From the NCBI GenBank assembly GCA_022578965.1, contig MU400744.1, forward strand, positions 1 through 60,084: a DNA stretch of 60,084 nucleotides, written 5' to 3'. Position 1 is the first letter of the stretch. Each line of letters begins with the position of its first letter. The notes beneath the pieces were generated by a model, which saw nothing but the letters and a program-made list of their open reading frames with translations, was not told the DNA's origin and searched no databases. Below are positions 33,301 to 45,762 of the stretch, piece after piece. This DNA is from Xylaria sp. FL1777. Lineage: Eukaryota > Ascomycota > Sordariomycetes > Xylariales > Xylariaceae. Position numbers and translations under genes: made by a program.

Positions 33301-36300
33301 CTACTTCAAGCGTTCTGGCCGTTAACTGAGCATATGTGAGTACCTGTCCTTGGTCATCTTTGATTGCAAATTCTTCTGGTAGGTCGGCGGCTATTTCATC
33401 GACACGGTCAACTAGAGTGCCCTTCCATGGAACCCTAACGTCGTCTCCTCGTCCGAGTTCCGTCGCCTCCATAATGTCCACCTCATTAGAAATAGGGCAT
33501 TTTCCAATTTGAGAGAAAGGGTCTTGGGCTAGAGCTTGTAGGGCACGCGTGTACCATTTTAGCAAGAGCGCACAATCAGATGAATCATACAAGCTTTGCT
33601 GTGTGATAAGAGAAACGTAGGTCCACTCCGACGTCGATGCAACATTCAGGAAGAGATCATAGGGGTTGCCCCCTGGTACAGCGCCGTCCCACTCAATTTT
33701 TCCGTCGGAGCCGAACTTCGTTTCGTTCAAAGGTGCTTTGCGGTAGTTGATAGCAACTTGGAACAAAGGATGATGACTGGCTGACCTGGAGAGTCCGAGC
33801 TCGCCGATGACCATGTCGATAGGTGCACGAGAGTGAGTGAGAGCGCCAAGGGCTGCATCACGAGACCTCCTTGCAACCGCGTCGAACTGTTCGGAATGGT
33901 CGAATTGGATTCTTGCCGGTAGCATGTTAAGGAAATACCCGATGGTCCCCAAGTCCCCTCCCTCGGTCCTGTTGGCATCTACAATTCCAATGGCGACATC
34001 GCTGATCCCGAGACAGCGGGCAAGAAAAGCCGTCAAACTTGCAAGATAAAAATGGAATGGGGTGACACCGATTCTGGAAGCTGCATGCTCTATGAGCTTG
34101 GTAACATCCCTGGAGAGCTTGACGTCTGATGTATTAATAGAATAATCTTTGACTGTAGGACGAGTTTTGAGTTTGGCAAATGAGAAGAGTGGCAACGGCT
34201 CAGGGACTGTCGTGTAGATATTTTTCCAAAATGCAAGATCAGAGTGAACGCTCTGGGATTTGAGCATCTCTAGCTGTCTTTTTGCCATATCGATGGCTTG
34301 CTGAATGCCAGAACTTGGCTGAAGATCATGTAAGCGGCCAGAGTATGCTTTCGCCAGGTCCGCAATAAACACGCTCCAACCAATTCCATCAAGTGCAATG
34401 TGATGATGAATGAACAATATAGAGTGGAGAATCGGCGAGTGCGATATGACTATCACTTTCATAACAACACCCTTTTCTATTTCAAACTTGAATCGCTTTA
34501 CAAGGTCCATCTCGTCCTGTAATTCATTGTTGTTGTTTGATGTCCTGTGCGATAAAATGATGCGAGACTCAGGAAGTACAGCTTGGATTGGTCGGGCAGT
34601 GGCATTATCCATGAAGTAAGCGCTTCTTATGGCCTCATGTCGCTTCCCCACCGTCCGGAGAGCGTTCTGTAGTCGCGTTATGTCCAATTTGCCATGAAAG
34701 TACCCGGAGTAGGCGACATTGTGTGCATTGGTTTGGAGATACTCGTGCAAGAAATATAATTGTGCTTGAGCATGGGACATCTCGCCAATTCTTTCGTACT
34801 CCCTATGATCCCCCGGCTGTTTAGTGTCTTGGTTGGAGGTCGTACCTGGTTGTAGAGGACTAGTCGGTGCTACAAGTTCTGAGGAGACAGTTAATACTTG
34901 ATTGCCGTTGGTGTGTAGCAGATTAGGGGGGTGGGTAGTTTCGGCTTCTCCTGAAGGAGTCTCAGCTCGAAGTAATTCATCATGCTGTCTGGGAGAGACG
35001 CCATTGACTTCTCCGTTAGGTTCCTTATGGTCACTGTCACTGCTCTTATCCCACACTTTAGACGAATCCGGTAGTTTTTCCAGGACATCAACGCATATAT
35101 CATGCAAGGAGGAGCCGCTTAGGAACTTTAGAACAGGCACGTCGACCTCCAGTATCTTCAAGAGCCATGAACGGATTTCGACAGCAACTAGTGAATCAAG
35201 ACCTAGAGTGATCAATCCAACCTGTTCATCTAAGCTCTCACCAGACGAGCCAATTGCCAAACCCACTCGATGAGCGATGGCCACTTTCAAGATAGATAGA
35301 GATTCTTTAATATCTTTAGCCTTTTCCAGTTGGGAGAGTATCCCCTGAAGTGGCTGTTCTTGGTCCTGGTGTTGGTTTTCTGTCCGCCTCCTGTCACTTT
35401 TAATGCGGCAATGTCCGAACCTGGGAATAGCTCGCCAGGGGGTGTCAATCTCCGTGCCAAGCCCAGCCGTGACCTCGGGACTTAACCCAGACTCGGGACG
35501 GCCGGATAGTATTGCCTGGGCAAATATTTCGTGGAATTCGGGTTCGGAAATAGCGGGCAAGTCATCTTGACGGAATCGGGCCTCGACAGTTGGCCCGGCC
35601 TGTCCATGTATGAAGCCGAACCCAAGAAGCATTCCGAACTGCATTACAGACGCCGCAACCCCCCTTTTTCGTCTTTGCGCGGCCAAAGTCGACATGAACA
35701 AGTTCGCGGCATTGTAGCTAGACTGTCCAGGCTTACCGACAACACTGGCAATTGACGAAAAGAGAATAAAAAAGTCCAACGGGGTTGAGAAGAACAAGTT
35801 GTCAAGGTTCTGGCTTCCAACTACTTTAGGTTTGAAGACAGTCTCGAGGTCTTCAAAGGCCATAGCATCAAATGGATGGTCACGCACGACCAAGGCAGCA
35901 TTTGCTACGCCTGCGATTGGTGGCATAGAGGATACTATTTGCTGGTGCACATCCCTTAGGTTGTCAACATTTGCGATGTCGAGAGAAAACACCCGAACCA
36001 CTGCACCTGTACTTTGAAGGTTTGAAAGTACCGCTGAAGGTATATTTGGGTTTCGGCTGGCAACGGCGAGGTGTCGAGCGCCAAGATCGACCATCCACTG
36101 GCAGAGAGATAACCCAACATCGCCAGTAAGCCCAACAAGAAAATACGTTTTTTGAGCATCGAAGAGTGGGTGACTTGTAGCTGGAGTCATCTGTACGGGG
36201 ATAGTTTGAATATCAACCCAGGATATGATGCTGCTGGCAACCGTCGTTTCTGGTTGCTCATGTAACTGGTCGGCTTTCACTACGGTCGTTGGCGTGAGGT

Positions 36301-39300
36301 AACGCCGGTCATGCAGCAACTCTGGCTGGGAACAGTAGTGTTGTAGTATCTCTTCAAAACTAGATCGGCTGTATGACAAAGAGAATGTTTCATTGACGGA
36401 GGCATGATAGATCCCCTTCCGAACCTCAACTTTACGCCCCCGGAGAGATGTTACAATCTCCAGGAGGCTATCGCTAAGCTCTAACCCCATGTCGACAAAT
36501 CGTCTGGTGTTTTGAGGAATTAAAGAATGAACTTCGCGCACCGTTGCTCTTGGGTGAATGTAAATTGGTTTTCCAGAGGAAACTGTGCGAGATGCGTTGC
36601 TTGTGGTTAGGAAAACGGAGACACCTTTGCGCTGGGCCACGAGCCAAATGATCTCTGCGATGCTGTTATCGGCATTATGAACCCAGACTGTCCCTGCGGT
36701 GCCTGATAGTAGACTTTCGCATATGGTCACAGTCAAAATGAAGGAGAGCATCTCGTCGGCGTCCACATTGTCACTGAAAGGGAAGATGTCAGTGGTGGTA
36801 GCGACCGACCCATTAGTCTCAGAGATCGCCAAGACTCGTGGTTGCGCTTCTCCCGTGGCTATGGACATGTAAAACGGCTGATCTCCATCTAAGCAGGTGA
36901 AGCGAAGCATGGAGGACGAGAGAACATTGAGTGGACTTAGAGAAACTGCCTCCGTATTGTATCTCATCTCCTTAATCACAATCTTCTCATCGCTCATGGA
37001 AAATTCAACAGGATGAGAGGCAAGAGGCATATTTTGGGTGATACTTCTTCTTAGAGAGTTAAGAGAGTTGTTAAGGTCTTCGTCGGAAACCACTCTTGGA
37101 ATCAAGACAGCTCCCTGTTCGACCGCTACCTCAGTTTCGTTCGCCCAAAGAATGCCATCGAAGCTTGGCAAATCCAAACAAACCATTTGTAAAAGCATTT
37201 CCGAGAGAATTGTCGCTTCGGGTTGCTTTTTTTGATAATGGATCTCGTCAAAGTCGACGAACTTTAGTCTAAGATGGGCCAATTCTCGGGAGACTGAACG
37301 GCCGATGCCAACTGTGATGTTGGCATAGGGGTCGCTGTCACGGCTGCCCTTGGTAGCCCATAGAATATATTTGGCCTGCCGGAAAAGATCCTGCATAGCA
37401 GAAACACGGGCGTGGTCCATTCGCTTAAAGGTCGCTTCTTCTAAATCTGAAAGACAGACAACGGCGGATCCGTACTTTAATCCACTCCCTGGCACATCGG
37501 TCAAGCTGTTAATGACAGTGATTTCTTCTGCAAATGGACTAAGAAGGAGTTGTATCTTTGCCGCTACTTTAGACACAGCTAGAGTACGTCCGCCAACGAT
37601 GAGTAACTTCTCAATACGAGCAATATCAGTACTTAGACTCAGGGGATCTCTCAGAGCGCTGACACGATCATCAGATGCCTGGCTCATCATAACAGAAAAA
37701 GTGTGCATAGAGTCCGATTCGAAGTCCCTCAGAGCATAATCTACGCCTGAGAAGTCATTTTGTCTGAGAATCACGTCCCACTGTGCCTCTGTGAGAGCTG
37801 GTCCATGCTTTCTACCGTCGTCATGACCAAGCCACCATCCAGGCAGGACGGAGAAGATGAACGGGATTCGTAAGCTTATTGAATCTGTCTGCTCAAGTAG
37901 GATCAAGTAACCCCCTGGGCGCAGTAGCTCTCGGCAGTGTCGTACGGTTTGCGCAATAGAGCTGGTCGCATGGAGGACATGGGCAGCAATGACGAGGTCG
38001 TATGAATGCGCTTCAAAACCTTGGTCGGCAGGTGATTTCTCAATATTCAGAACCTTATATCTCAGAATGTCGTCATATGTAACGAATCGAGCTTCTGCTG
38101 CCGAAAAAAATGCCGGTGAAAGGTCAGTAAATGTGTATTCCTCGAGGTTAGACCCTAGATGTTGCAGCGCGACAGACGTGGAGCCGCCAGTTCCAGCGCC
38201 AACTTCAAGAACCCGCATTCTTGGATATTGATGGGCTAGGTGATCTAAAAGTTCTACGAAGTGATTATTGACTTCTGGAACTCCCAATCCCTCTATGTAC
38301 AATCTCTCAAGCATGCCATCCGTCTTTAGAACTTGCAATGGCGACTGCAAGCCACGCAATATATCAGGAAGTCTCGTGCCTAAGTGGTTTATGAGCTCAA
38401 TATCGATCTGCCCTTCGTGTTGCTCCTTAATCCTTAATATGGATTCGAGCGTATCGGTCTCCCAATGTGTTCTCCTGTCGATATACTGGCCGGGTAGTGC
38501 TGTCCGGTTCACGCAACCATGAGCCCAGTCCATGAGGGATTGGAAATGCCATTCTGTCGACACAATTTCATCTGGGCTGACCTCATTTAAAATCCGTTTT
38601 ATATAAAAGTATGCGATCCTTTCGCATGCTTCGTGAAGCTCGTCATCACGTGCATGGAAATTTGGCAGGCAAGGCTCTTCAAGTGAGTCGGCAGCCGACA
38701 TTAAGTCTCTTTTCCATATAGTTTTCCAAAACATACTCCGATCGTTAGATGGGCTAGGTACTTCGAGCGAGGATAGAACAACACCCTGCATCTGGACCTC
38801 GGCATGACCATTGTCCATGCAGAATGCATCGATGTCGCCGCGAATAGTCCTTGCGGTTGCCTCTGTGAGGTAGCAATCAGCTACAAGTCCTGAATTTGCA
38901 CAGCAACTCCTTTGACGATCGTTATTTATATTGAAGCGAACTCTCTGAAAGCTCTTCGGTAAATAGGTCGTCCATACTCGGCCGTCTCCCGGGTACGAAA
39001 AGGCAGCATATAGACCCTGAAGGATGGTATCTAGGGTGCCCGGATGTATCGTGTAGTGATTGGTCGTAACGCGCGTCGTGGTGACAGTGGCAGAATTCAA
39101 CCGCCTTTTGATCGTGCTCAGCATAAAGGGCTTGGAATATTCGAGGCCGATCTTACCCATCCAAGAGTAGAAACGGTCGATGGTAACATCTGTCATGGGA
39201 AGGATGGGAATAACCCTACTCGGTAACGTATCGTCAACATCAGGGATCAATTTTACAAGAACCCGACCTGTAACGACTTCCTTATTGAACTCCGGCGATG

Positions 39301-42300
39301 CGGCGTCAGCGTTACTGCAGCGACAAGAGAATTCAGCTGTCCTGTTTTCAGGATCCTCGTCAGTTATCCGGATGCTGAACCTCATGTCAACTCCAGGGGA
39401 ACCCTCTTCCAGCGTGATCCCGTTATGTATTACAACGTCTTGCAACTCGACCAGTTGGACTAGTTGATCCTTCGCTAAGAATTGTAGGGCGGCGTTTACA
39501 GCCATAGCCAAGTAGCCCGAGGCAGGAAGTAGGACCTGGTTTTGGAATCGATGGCCATGTAACCAATTTAGGTCGCTGAGTCTGAGGACGTTACGCCAGT
39601 GACATTCATTTCCCCCACTTGGACTTGGATAGCCTAGTAGCTCATGGATTGGATAATTACGTGTGCGCCATGCTTTTGATTTGCTAGATTCTTTGAGCAT
39701 TGGCCTGTCGTGGTCCCATTGATATGCAGGTAAAGATTTATAAACTGGCTGCTTCGTCCAATTCGGACCCTCACAAGCCTTCCGGAAGCCTGCAAAGTCA
39801 ACAGGTGAAATTGGCGAATTAATAGTAGTCCATACGAGTCCGAGGGCGCTCGAGAAGGTGTCGAGCGCGTCCCTGTTTCTCTCGAGCACTCCTTGATAGG
39901 GTAAAGTGCTACCAGAGGCTTCTCTAATGCATTCTATGGCCGGAGCTCGCAATGCTGGGTGTGGACCAATTTCAAGAGCGATATCGCATTTCTCGGCTTG
40001 TATGGCTGAGCTAACAGCATGAGAGAATAAAACAGGATTAGTCAAGTTTTCCGCCCAGTACGTGGCCTCAAATGGGATAGAAGTCGTCATATTCAAACCC
40101 TCCTTATTTGGGCCGTACACACTAGAGTACCAATTGCAAGCACCCCCGAAGCAAGCCCTCTTTGGTTGAATGTTAGCTTTGTTAAGTGACGATATATATG
40201 GCTCTCTGATAGTCTGCATGTGATGGGAATGATATGCCATATCGGTCTTGAGGATCCTGGCAAACACTGACTTCGTATCCAGAACCTCCTTGGCTTCTTC
40301 AACAGCTCTGGCATCTCCGGAGAGGGTGATACTGGAATTGGAGTTCTTTGCTGCCACCACAAGTTTTCCGAGGAAGCGAGGCTGCTTACAGAAAGCTTCC
40401 GCATCATCTGGTGTCATGCTTACAGCCATCATCTTCCCAGACTTTTCATTTGCAGACCGGCTGCAATGAAAACCTCGGTAGAATGCAATCAAAATGGCAT
40501 CTGTGGCTTCGATAACCCCGGCAGCATAGGCAGCGGCTATTTCACCAGATGAATGCCCGACAACAGCACTAAATGTGATACCGCAATCCCGTAGTAAATC
40601 GATTAATGCCACCTGAAGTGCTGTGCATAGGGGCTGAGAGATCTCCGCAGATGAGATACGTGTAACATCATCTTGTCTTAGCAGTTCGTCTACCAATGAC
40701 CAACTGGGGGCAGTTGGAATATCTCTGAGAGCTGAGTCAAGCTTTTCAAAGGTGCGTCTAAATGCTACCGAATGCCGCATGAGACTTGCTCCCATTGTAG
40801 CCCATTGGGCCCCCTGTCCAGTAAAAATGCCGAGGATTCGGGCACCAGGAGTCTGTATTGATTTCGTAGCCAACAGGGTCTGTTCCTTCTTTTCGATAAT
40901 TGAATCCAGCTTTTCGATGAGTTCTGCTCTGTCGGTTGCTGAGACCGAGATCCTGTACGCGAATTGTGTCCGCCGAGTTTGCAAAGTCCACGCCAATCTA
41001 GAAAGATTGATGTTTTCTTGACTTTTCAGTCTCTTGGAAAGGGAGACAACGGTTGCTTCAAGTGATGTCTTAGAGTTAGCAGACAAAACGAACGGCCCCC
41101 AGCACGGTGATGAAGAATCGAACGCTGTGTCAATGGTCTGATTATCCCAGCTTTCGATGATGACATGAGCATTTGTACCTAATGCATATCAGCATTTGTT
41201 TAGCAGACGCGGGGAGAGCTTACGCACCTCCAAATCCGAAACTGTTCACACTAGCTCTTCGAGGCCTCCCTGATGGTAACGTGGGCCACGGTTTTAGACT
41301 AGTTGGTACTTCTAGATTGTTATAATATGGCTGGATTGCTGGGTTGAGATGATTGAAGTGTAGGTTAGGTGGGATCAGCCCATGTTGGACAGCCTTTGAA
41401 GCCTTGAGCAGCGACGCGAGACCTGCGGTTCCTTCGGTATGACCGATGACACTCTTAATCGACCCTACGTATAGTTTCTTTTCGGTGATGTCTCCATTTG
41501 TCTGGTTATCGCATGCCCCCTTATCGTGATTTGGGAAGAAAGTCATGCTAATGCCCTCTGCCTCCTTTGGATCTCCAGCCAGCGTGCCTAAAAACTGTTC
41601 AGACACTTTATTTCACTAGACAACAAGATTAAAGGTAAGGAAATTACCTGTACCATGAGCTTCGAAATATTGGCAACGATCTTCTTCTCTGAGATGATTC
41701 AGCCCACAACGTGCATAAGTCGACCTCATCAGCTCAGCCTGAGCCACTGCACTCGGGACCGTGAGACCTGCCGAATGGCCATCTTGATTGACACCGGTAT
41801 TTCGTATCAAGGTCTCTATGTCGTCACCAGCGCCTATAGCTTTACTCAGTGGTTTGAGGACAATGGCAGCGAATCCCTCGCCACGAGCGTAGCCATCGGC
41901 ACTTGCATCCCACATTCGAGACCGGCCAGATGGTGAGAGCATACGGAGCTGTTGATAACCTCAGCGTCTAAATCTCAATACATAGAAGTATAGATAGTTT
42001 TAACTCACACTCGACAAGAAACTAAACAGCTCTGGACTGAATACTAGATTCACTCCCGCCACCACAGCCATCTCGCACTCCCCGTTCCGCAAGGACTGGA
42101 CCGCTTGGTGCAGGGCCACTAAACTTGAGGAGCATGCCGTGTCAACGTTGATAGACGGTCCCTTCCAGTCAAATGCATATGACACCCGATTGGCTAAGAT
42201 GGACCGAGCAATCCCAGTACCTGCATATAGCGAGTGACAGTCCACGTCCCGTAGTATGAGATCACGATAATCATCTGACATTTGTCCCACAAATACGCCA

Positions 42301-42731
42301 GTTGATGAGCCGCTGAGCTGCGAAATGGAATATCCGGCAGATTCTATGGCCTCGTAGACTACTTCCAAGATGACTCGCTGCTGTGGGTCCATTGATTCAG
42401 CTTCTCTAGCACTGATGTTGAAGAAATCATTATCAAATGCTAGAGGGTCATCTTCCAGAAGGTAGGCCTTCGTCACGTTCGTCGTCTAGATATGTCAACC
42501 AGCTGTCACCAGACTTGAGAGTATATCGCAGCTACTCACGCCAGGATGCTCTGGATTCTCATGATAGAATGCTGTAGGGTTGAACCGGGAATGTGGGATC
42601 TCGGCCAGGAGATCCACGGGATACTTCAAAAGTTCCCATAGCTTGCTAGGAGAATTCGCACCTCCAGGTAACCGACAGCTTGTGCCAATGATGGCAATAG
42701 GCTCAGGTGTGTTGTTTCTAATCTCCTCCAT
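30332..42731 (-). CDS. PKS-NRPS hybrid synthase with terminal reductase
   Basis: Iterative highly reducing PKS fused to one NRPS module: builds a methylated polyketide, couples it to an amino acid, and releases it. Exons 42731-42540, 42485-42009, 41948-41648, 41587-41228 and 41178-30332 (introns of 54, 60, 60 and 49 bp) splice to 4058 residues. KS: C182 (DTACSSS), H321 (EAHGTGT), H373 (VIGHTEG). AT: GQGAQ, GHSSGE about 651. DH about 955-1265: H986 ([10 protein letters not shown], Gly of HxxxG replaced by Asn), TLD about 1160. c[11 protein letters not shown] about 1435. A pseudoKR region follows; no ER motif. KR: GLTGDVG about 2126, Y2265. ACP: GLDSL, S2439. C: HHIALDG about 2702. A: YTSGSTG about 3198, NVYGPAE. 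T: GGNS, S3620. R: GATGFIG 3725, YAATK Y3876/K3880. Intact YxxxK favours reductive release. Amino acid and product cannot be named. Confidence 0.93.
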
Positions 42732-43693
42732 TTTTTAAGGTTGGACTTGATCTTCTTTCTTCTTGACTTTTTCCTAGGTTAGGGACTTGGGGCTGAAGAG
42801 ATGGCTTCGCAAGATGAGCGTGTTCTAACAAACCAGGAAATGATATTCACCACGGCGCCACGCTTCTTGCTTCTTATCTAGAGGCGTATAGGTGGGATCA
42901 AGGCCCAGGGTATAAGAGCTTCCAGTGAAGATTCAGCCTGATCCTCCTTTGCCTCCTAGGAGTAGGAACGAAGTCTACCCAACCACGTACGTCGCATTTG
43001 GCAGGACTTGAACAAGGACTACAATGTCACCCTGAAAATATATTAGCCCGGGAACACTGGAATACAAGCTACTCTGCTGGCACGCCGCGAATGCCCAGGA
43101 TTCCGTGATATCCAGAGCGATGCCGTAGTAAAGGAGAGGAGGACACACGCAAAACCCAGATATTCATTTTTCATAAACGAAGACTCCCACTTTAGCTTGA
43201 TGGCCGACTGTGGTACAATGCGCTTAGACAAACTGCCAGAGAGGCAGTACAAGCAAGGCCCAACTCGATCAACGACGAATCAGGTTCCAGTCTCATAGTG
43301 TAAGCTGAGATAATGTTGTTTCCTTCTACGAATTTAGAAATTGGCATTGTTAGGAATATTCACTGGTGGATAAAATTAAGTCAAGGAGTCATTCGACGTA
43401 ACTTACCGCAACATCCGTATCCACCCTCCAGGGCAACCAATAGCATGCCGCATACTTACATATATGTTGACATACTACGTAGGTAGATAGAGAGTCTGAG
43501 ACTTGCGGAGTACAAAGTACGTTGGCGGCGCGTTACATTCCCCAAGACTCCAATGAGGGGGCCCAAGCATAGCAAAGGATCAAGTAGAAAAGGAGCTCGC
43601 TCCCCCTCATCCAACTATTGACCCACGCAACACAGCAAAATTCCTCGAGCACTGATTAGTATTACAGAGTATATCCACTCCACGATCATCATC
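42732..43693. promoter_or_regulatory. Divergent promoter region, PKS-NRPS / EthD gene
   Basis: This 962-bp gap lies between the start codons of two divergently transcribed cluster genes, so it should hold both promoters and possibly a shared control element. I see a GGTATAAGAGC TATA-like site at about 42908-42918 on the plus strand and an ACATATATG stretch near 43459. No clear inverted CGG-type Zn2Cys6 site stands out. It has no supported gene; the 69-codon minus frame at 43043-43252 has no homology. Confidence 0.5.
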
Positions 43694-44171
43694 ATGGCCG
43701 CTCAGCCTCTCAAGTACACCGTCACCCACTACCGCAAGCCGGAACACACCCATGAAGACTTTATCAAGTGGATCGTCGAGGTGCACATTCCGCTGGCCAT
43801 GCCCATCTTCAAGAAGCATGGCGTCGTCGAGTATTCCCTTGTAAATACCCGCCCCTTCGCCCAAAAGGGTCCCACGGTCCGACTCGGCACTAATCTTGGC
43901 CTAGTTTGTCACGCCCAGTTCCCTGAACAGCGCACTGAAGGACGAGATGGGCAAGTTCAGGCCTACGTGGGATTTTGCTGACTTCGACTGTTTCATCGAA
44001 TACACGATTAACGACCTGCAAGTCATCAAGAACGTCATCTCCGACCCTGACTGGCCGACGGCGATTGCCAACCAGGACGACTGGGTGGACACCAGCAAGG
44101 CCCTCCTCTCCGTTGGGTACTCTACGCCTTACCTGCTCCAGACTGGGGAGGTGGTGAATATGCCGAAGTGA
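43694..44171 (+). CDS. EthD-domain dimeric alpha/beta-barrel protein
   Basis: Small EthD-type ferredoxin-fold protein (PF07110), 137 residues. Two exons, 43694-43840 and 43905-44171, with a 64-bp intron (donor GTAAAT, branch CACTAATC, acceptor CTAG). The splice joins VVEYSL to FVTPSSLNSALKDEMGKFRPTW and keeps one frame. Unspliced frames give only truncated products. Family features: YTVTHYRKPEHTHEDFIKWIVEVHIPLA at the N-terminus, then DFADFDCFIEYTI and DWVDTSKALLSVGY at the C-terminus. Relatives occur in fungal polyketide clusters, and some assist cyclisation or decarboxylation, but many have no assigned reaction. Its head-to-head position with the synthase suggests co-regulation and a tailoring role; this is inference. 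Confidence 0.8.
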
Positions 44172-45762
44172 GCAAGGGTGGCATCATCTGTAAACTATTG
44201 TACATAGTACACTACATGGCATCCGGGCACGTTCGTTGGCCGAAGAAACGCGTCAGCCAGCTCAGCTTACTCTTTACGGGGAGGGGAGTGCCAGGGTGAG
44301 CGCCGGAGCGTACTATGTACTCAGTAAGGCGGGATTTAAATATCGCCGTAGTTAGTATTGAGACTAGGCACTTGGTCCGTTACGTAAGGGAACTTCCGTG
44401 TTCACGCCCTCGGTACCGTGAGGAGTGACATTCAAGTACACCAAGAGTACACGTGTCTCGCACCACGTCCAGCCCACCTAAGTATCTACATGTGCCGTAA
44501 AAGATCCATACATGTGCTCGCTAAGTACGTACTAGACTAGATATGGCTTCCACCGACTACACTAGGATCTTATTGGGTCTTTGCATGGGAGGCCAAGCCA
44601 CCTATCAAGGATATATAGTGTATACGCATGAGGACTCACCGTAGAAATGCTTGTTTTCTTTTAACTTACATCTAACAATAGCATTCACAAATAGCGTAAT
44701 GTTACCCGGGAATGGAAGGTTATTAAGTAATTATGAACTGGGTAGTGGTAGTTTTCTCGGTGCAATGGTAGCACTGAAGTGGACGACGAGTCGAGTGATA
44801 CAGGTGGGTACTGTAAGAAGACCCCTGGCAAATGCCGTGTAGGTGTGGCTGCATTAGATGTCCTGACAACCCTCTCCGTGGTAATACGACGTCGACCCAT
44901 CGTTCTGCAATACTACATTGCTGTTCAGGCCGCTTGATTGGTGTAAGGTGAACTTGCTGAGTAGGCTTCGACGCAGTAAGGAGGTACTACATCTGCAAGC
45001 ACCGTGCAGCGTGCATGACGCGAGATATATTAACAACAAGCGCTCCATCAGAGCTTGCTTACCCAGCGACTATCGCTTTCTGGACCGGAAAGCGATGGCC
45101 GCGACGAGTGTGAGGTCACTGATAGACCTGCATGAAGAGCGATGGGACCACCGAATCCTTTCGACCTGCTCCCCCACTGCATGTGACTAGACTATTATTA
45201 CTAGTACTACGGACTTACTTACATACGGTAGGAGGCCAGCGAGTCTCTGTTACGAATGATCGGGTGACAGTGGCAGTCTTCCATGTCGCATCTGCCATTC
45301 GCCTCCCACTATACGCAGTACTACACCATCTACATAGAACTATATTGCAGAGTTGCGTGCAAAGCTACCGTCTCATAGGGCTATGTTACCGTGACACAGG
45401 ACACGGAGAAATTGCCTGTTGGGGTCATTTCGCCAGGGCTCTAGAATCCGACCGCGAGACAAGAAAAATAAGCAACGGAGGGATAAGGAGGCGCATGAAT
45501 TCTGGAAACAACGGCATCCGGCTTGTGATGACGGTGGTACTTTTTTGTATTCGGTTGGAGTAGAACGTCATTCTATCTCTATCGCAATCGTTTATCAACC
45601 TGAATTCCATCTCCATCCCACACACTTTCCCAATATAGTAATAGCCCAATACAGTAAGCAGTGTAGAGAAGAAAGGTTAGGTATCTAGTGCATATACGGA
45701 GTACTAGTGTAGTAGATAGGCCGAGACAAAACAGCCTCCCGGATAGGGCTAGTTCGTCGGAA
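44172..45762. other. Intergenic, no supported gene
   Basis: About 1.6 kb between the EthD stop and the MFS stop. Open frames (for example 45132-45563) have no family resemblance and no coding continuity with neighbours. Short direct and inverted TACTACG/GTAGTA motifs are scattered here. No gene is claimed. Confidence 0.55.

Noticed and set aside
43694..43981. Unspliced 95-codon reading of the EthD gene
   Set aside because: It leaves the family frame after VVEYSL; splicing 43841-43904 restores the full domain.
45132..45563. 143-codon plus-strand open frame
   Set aside because: No motif, no supporting context, and unlike neighbouring coding sequence in composition.
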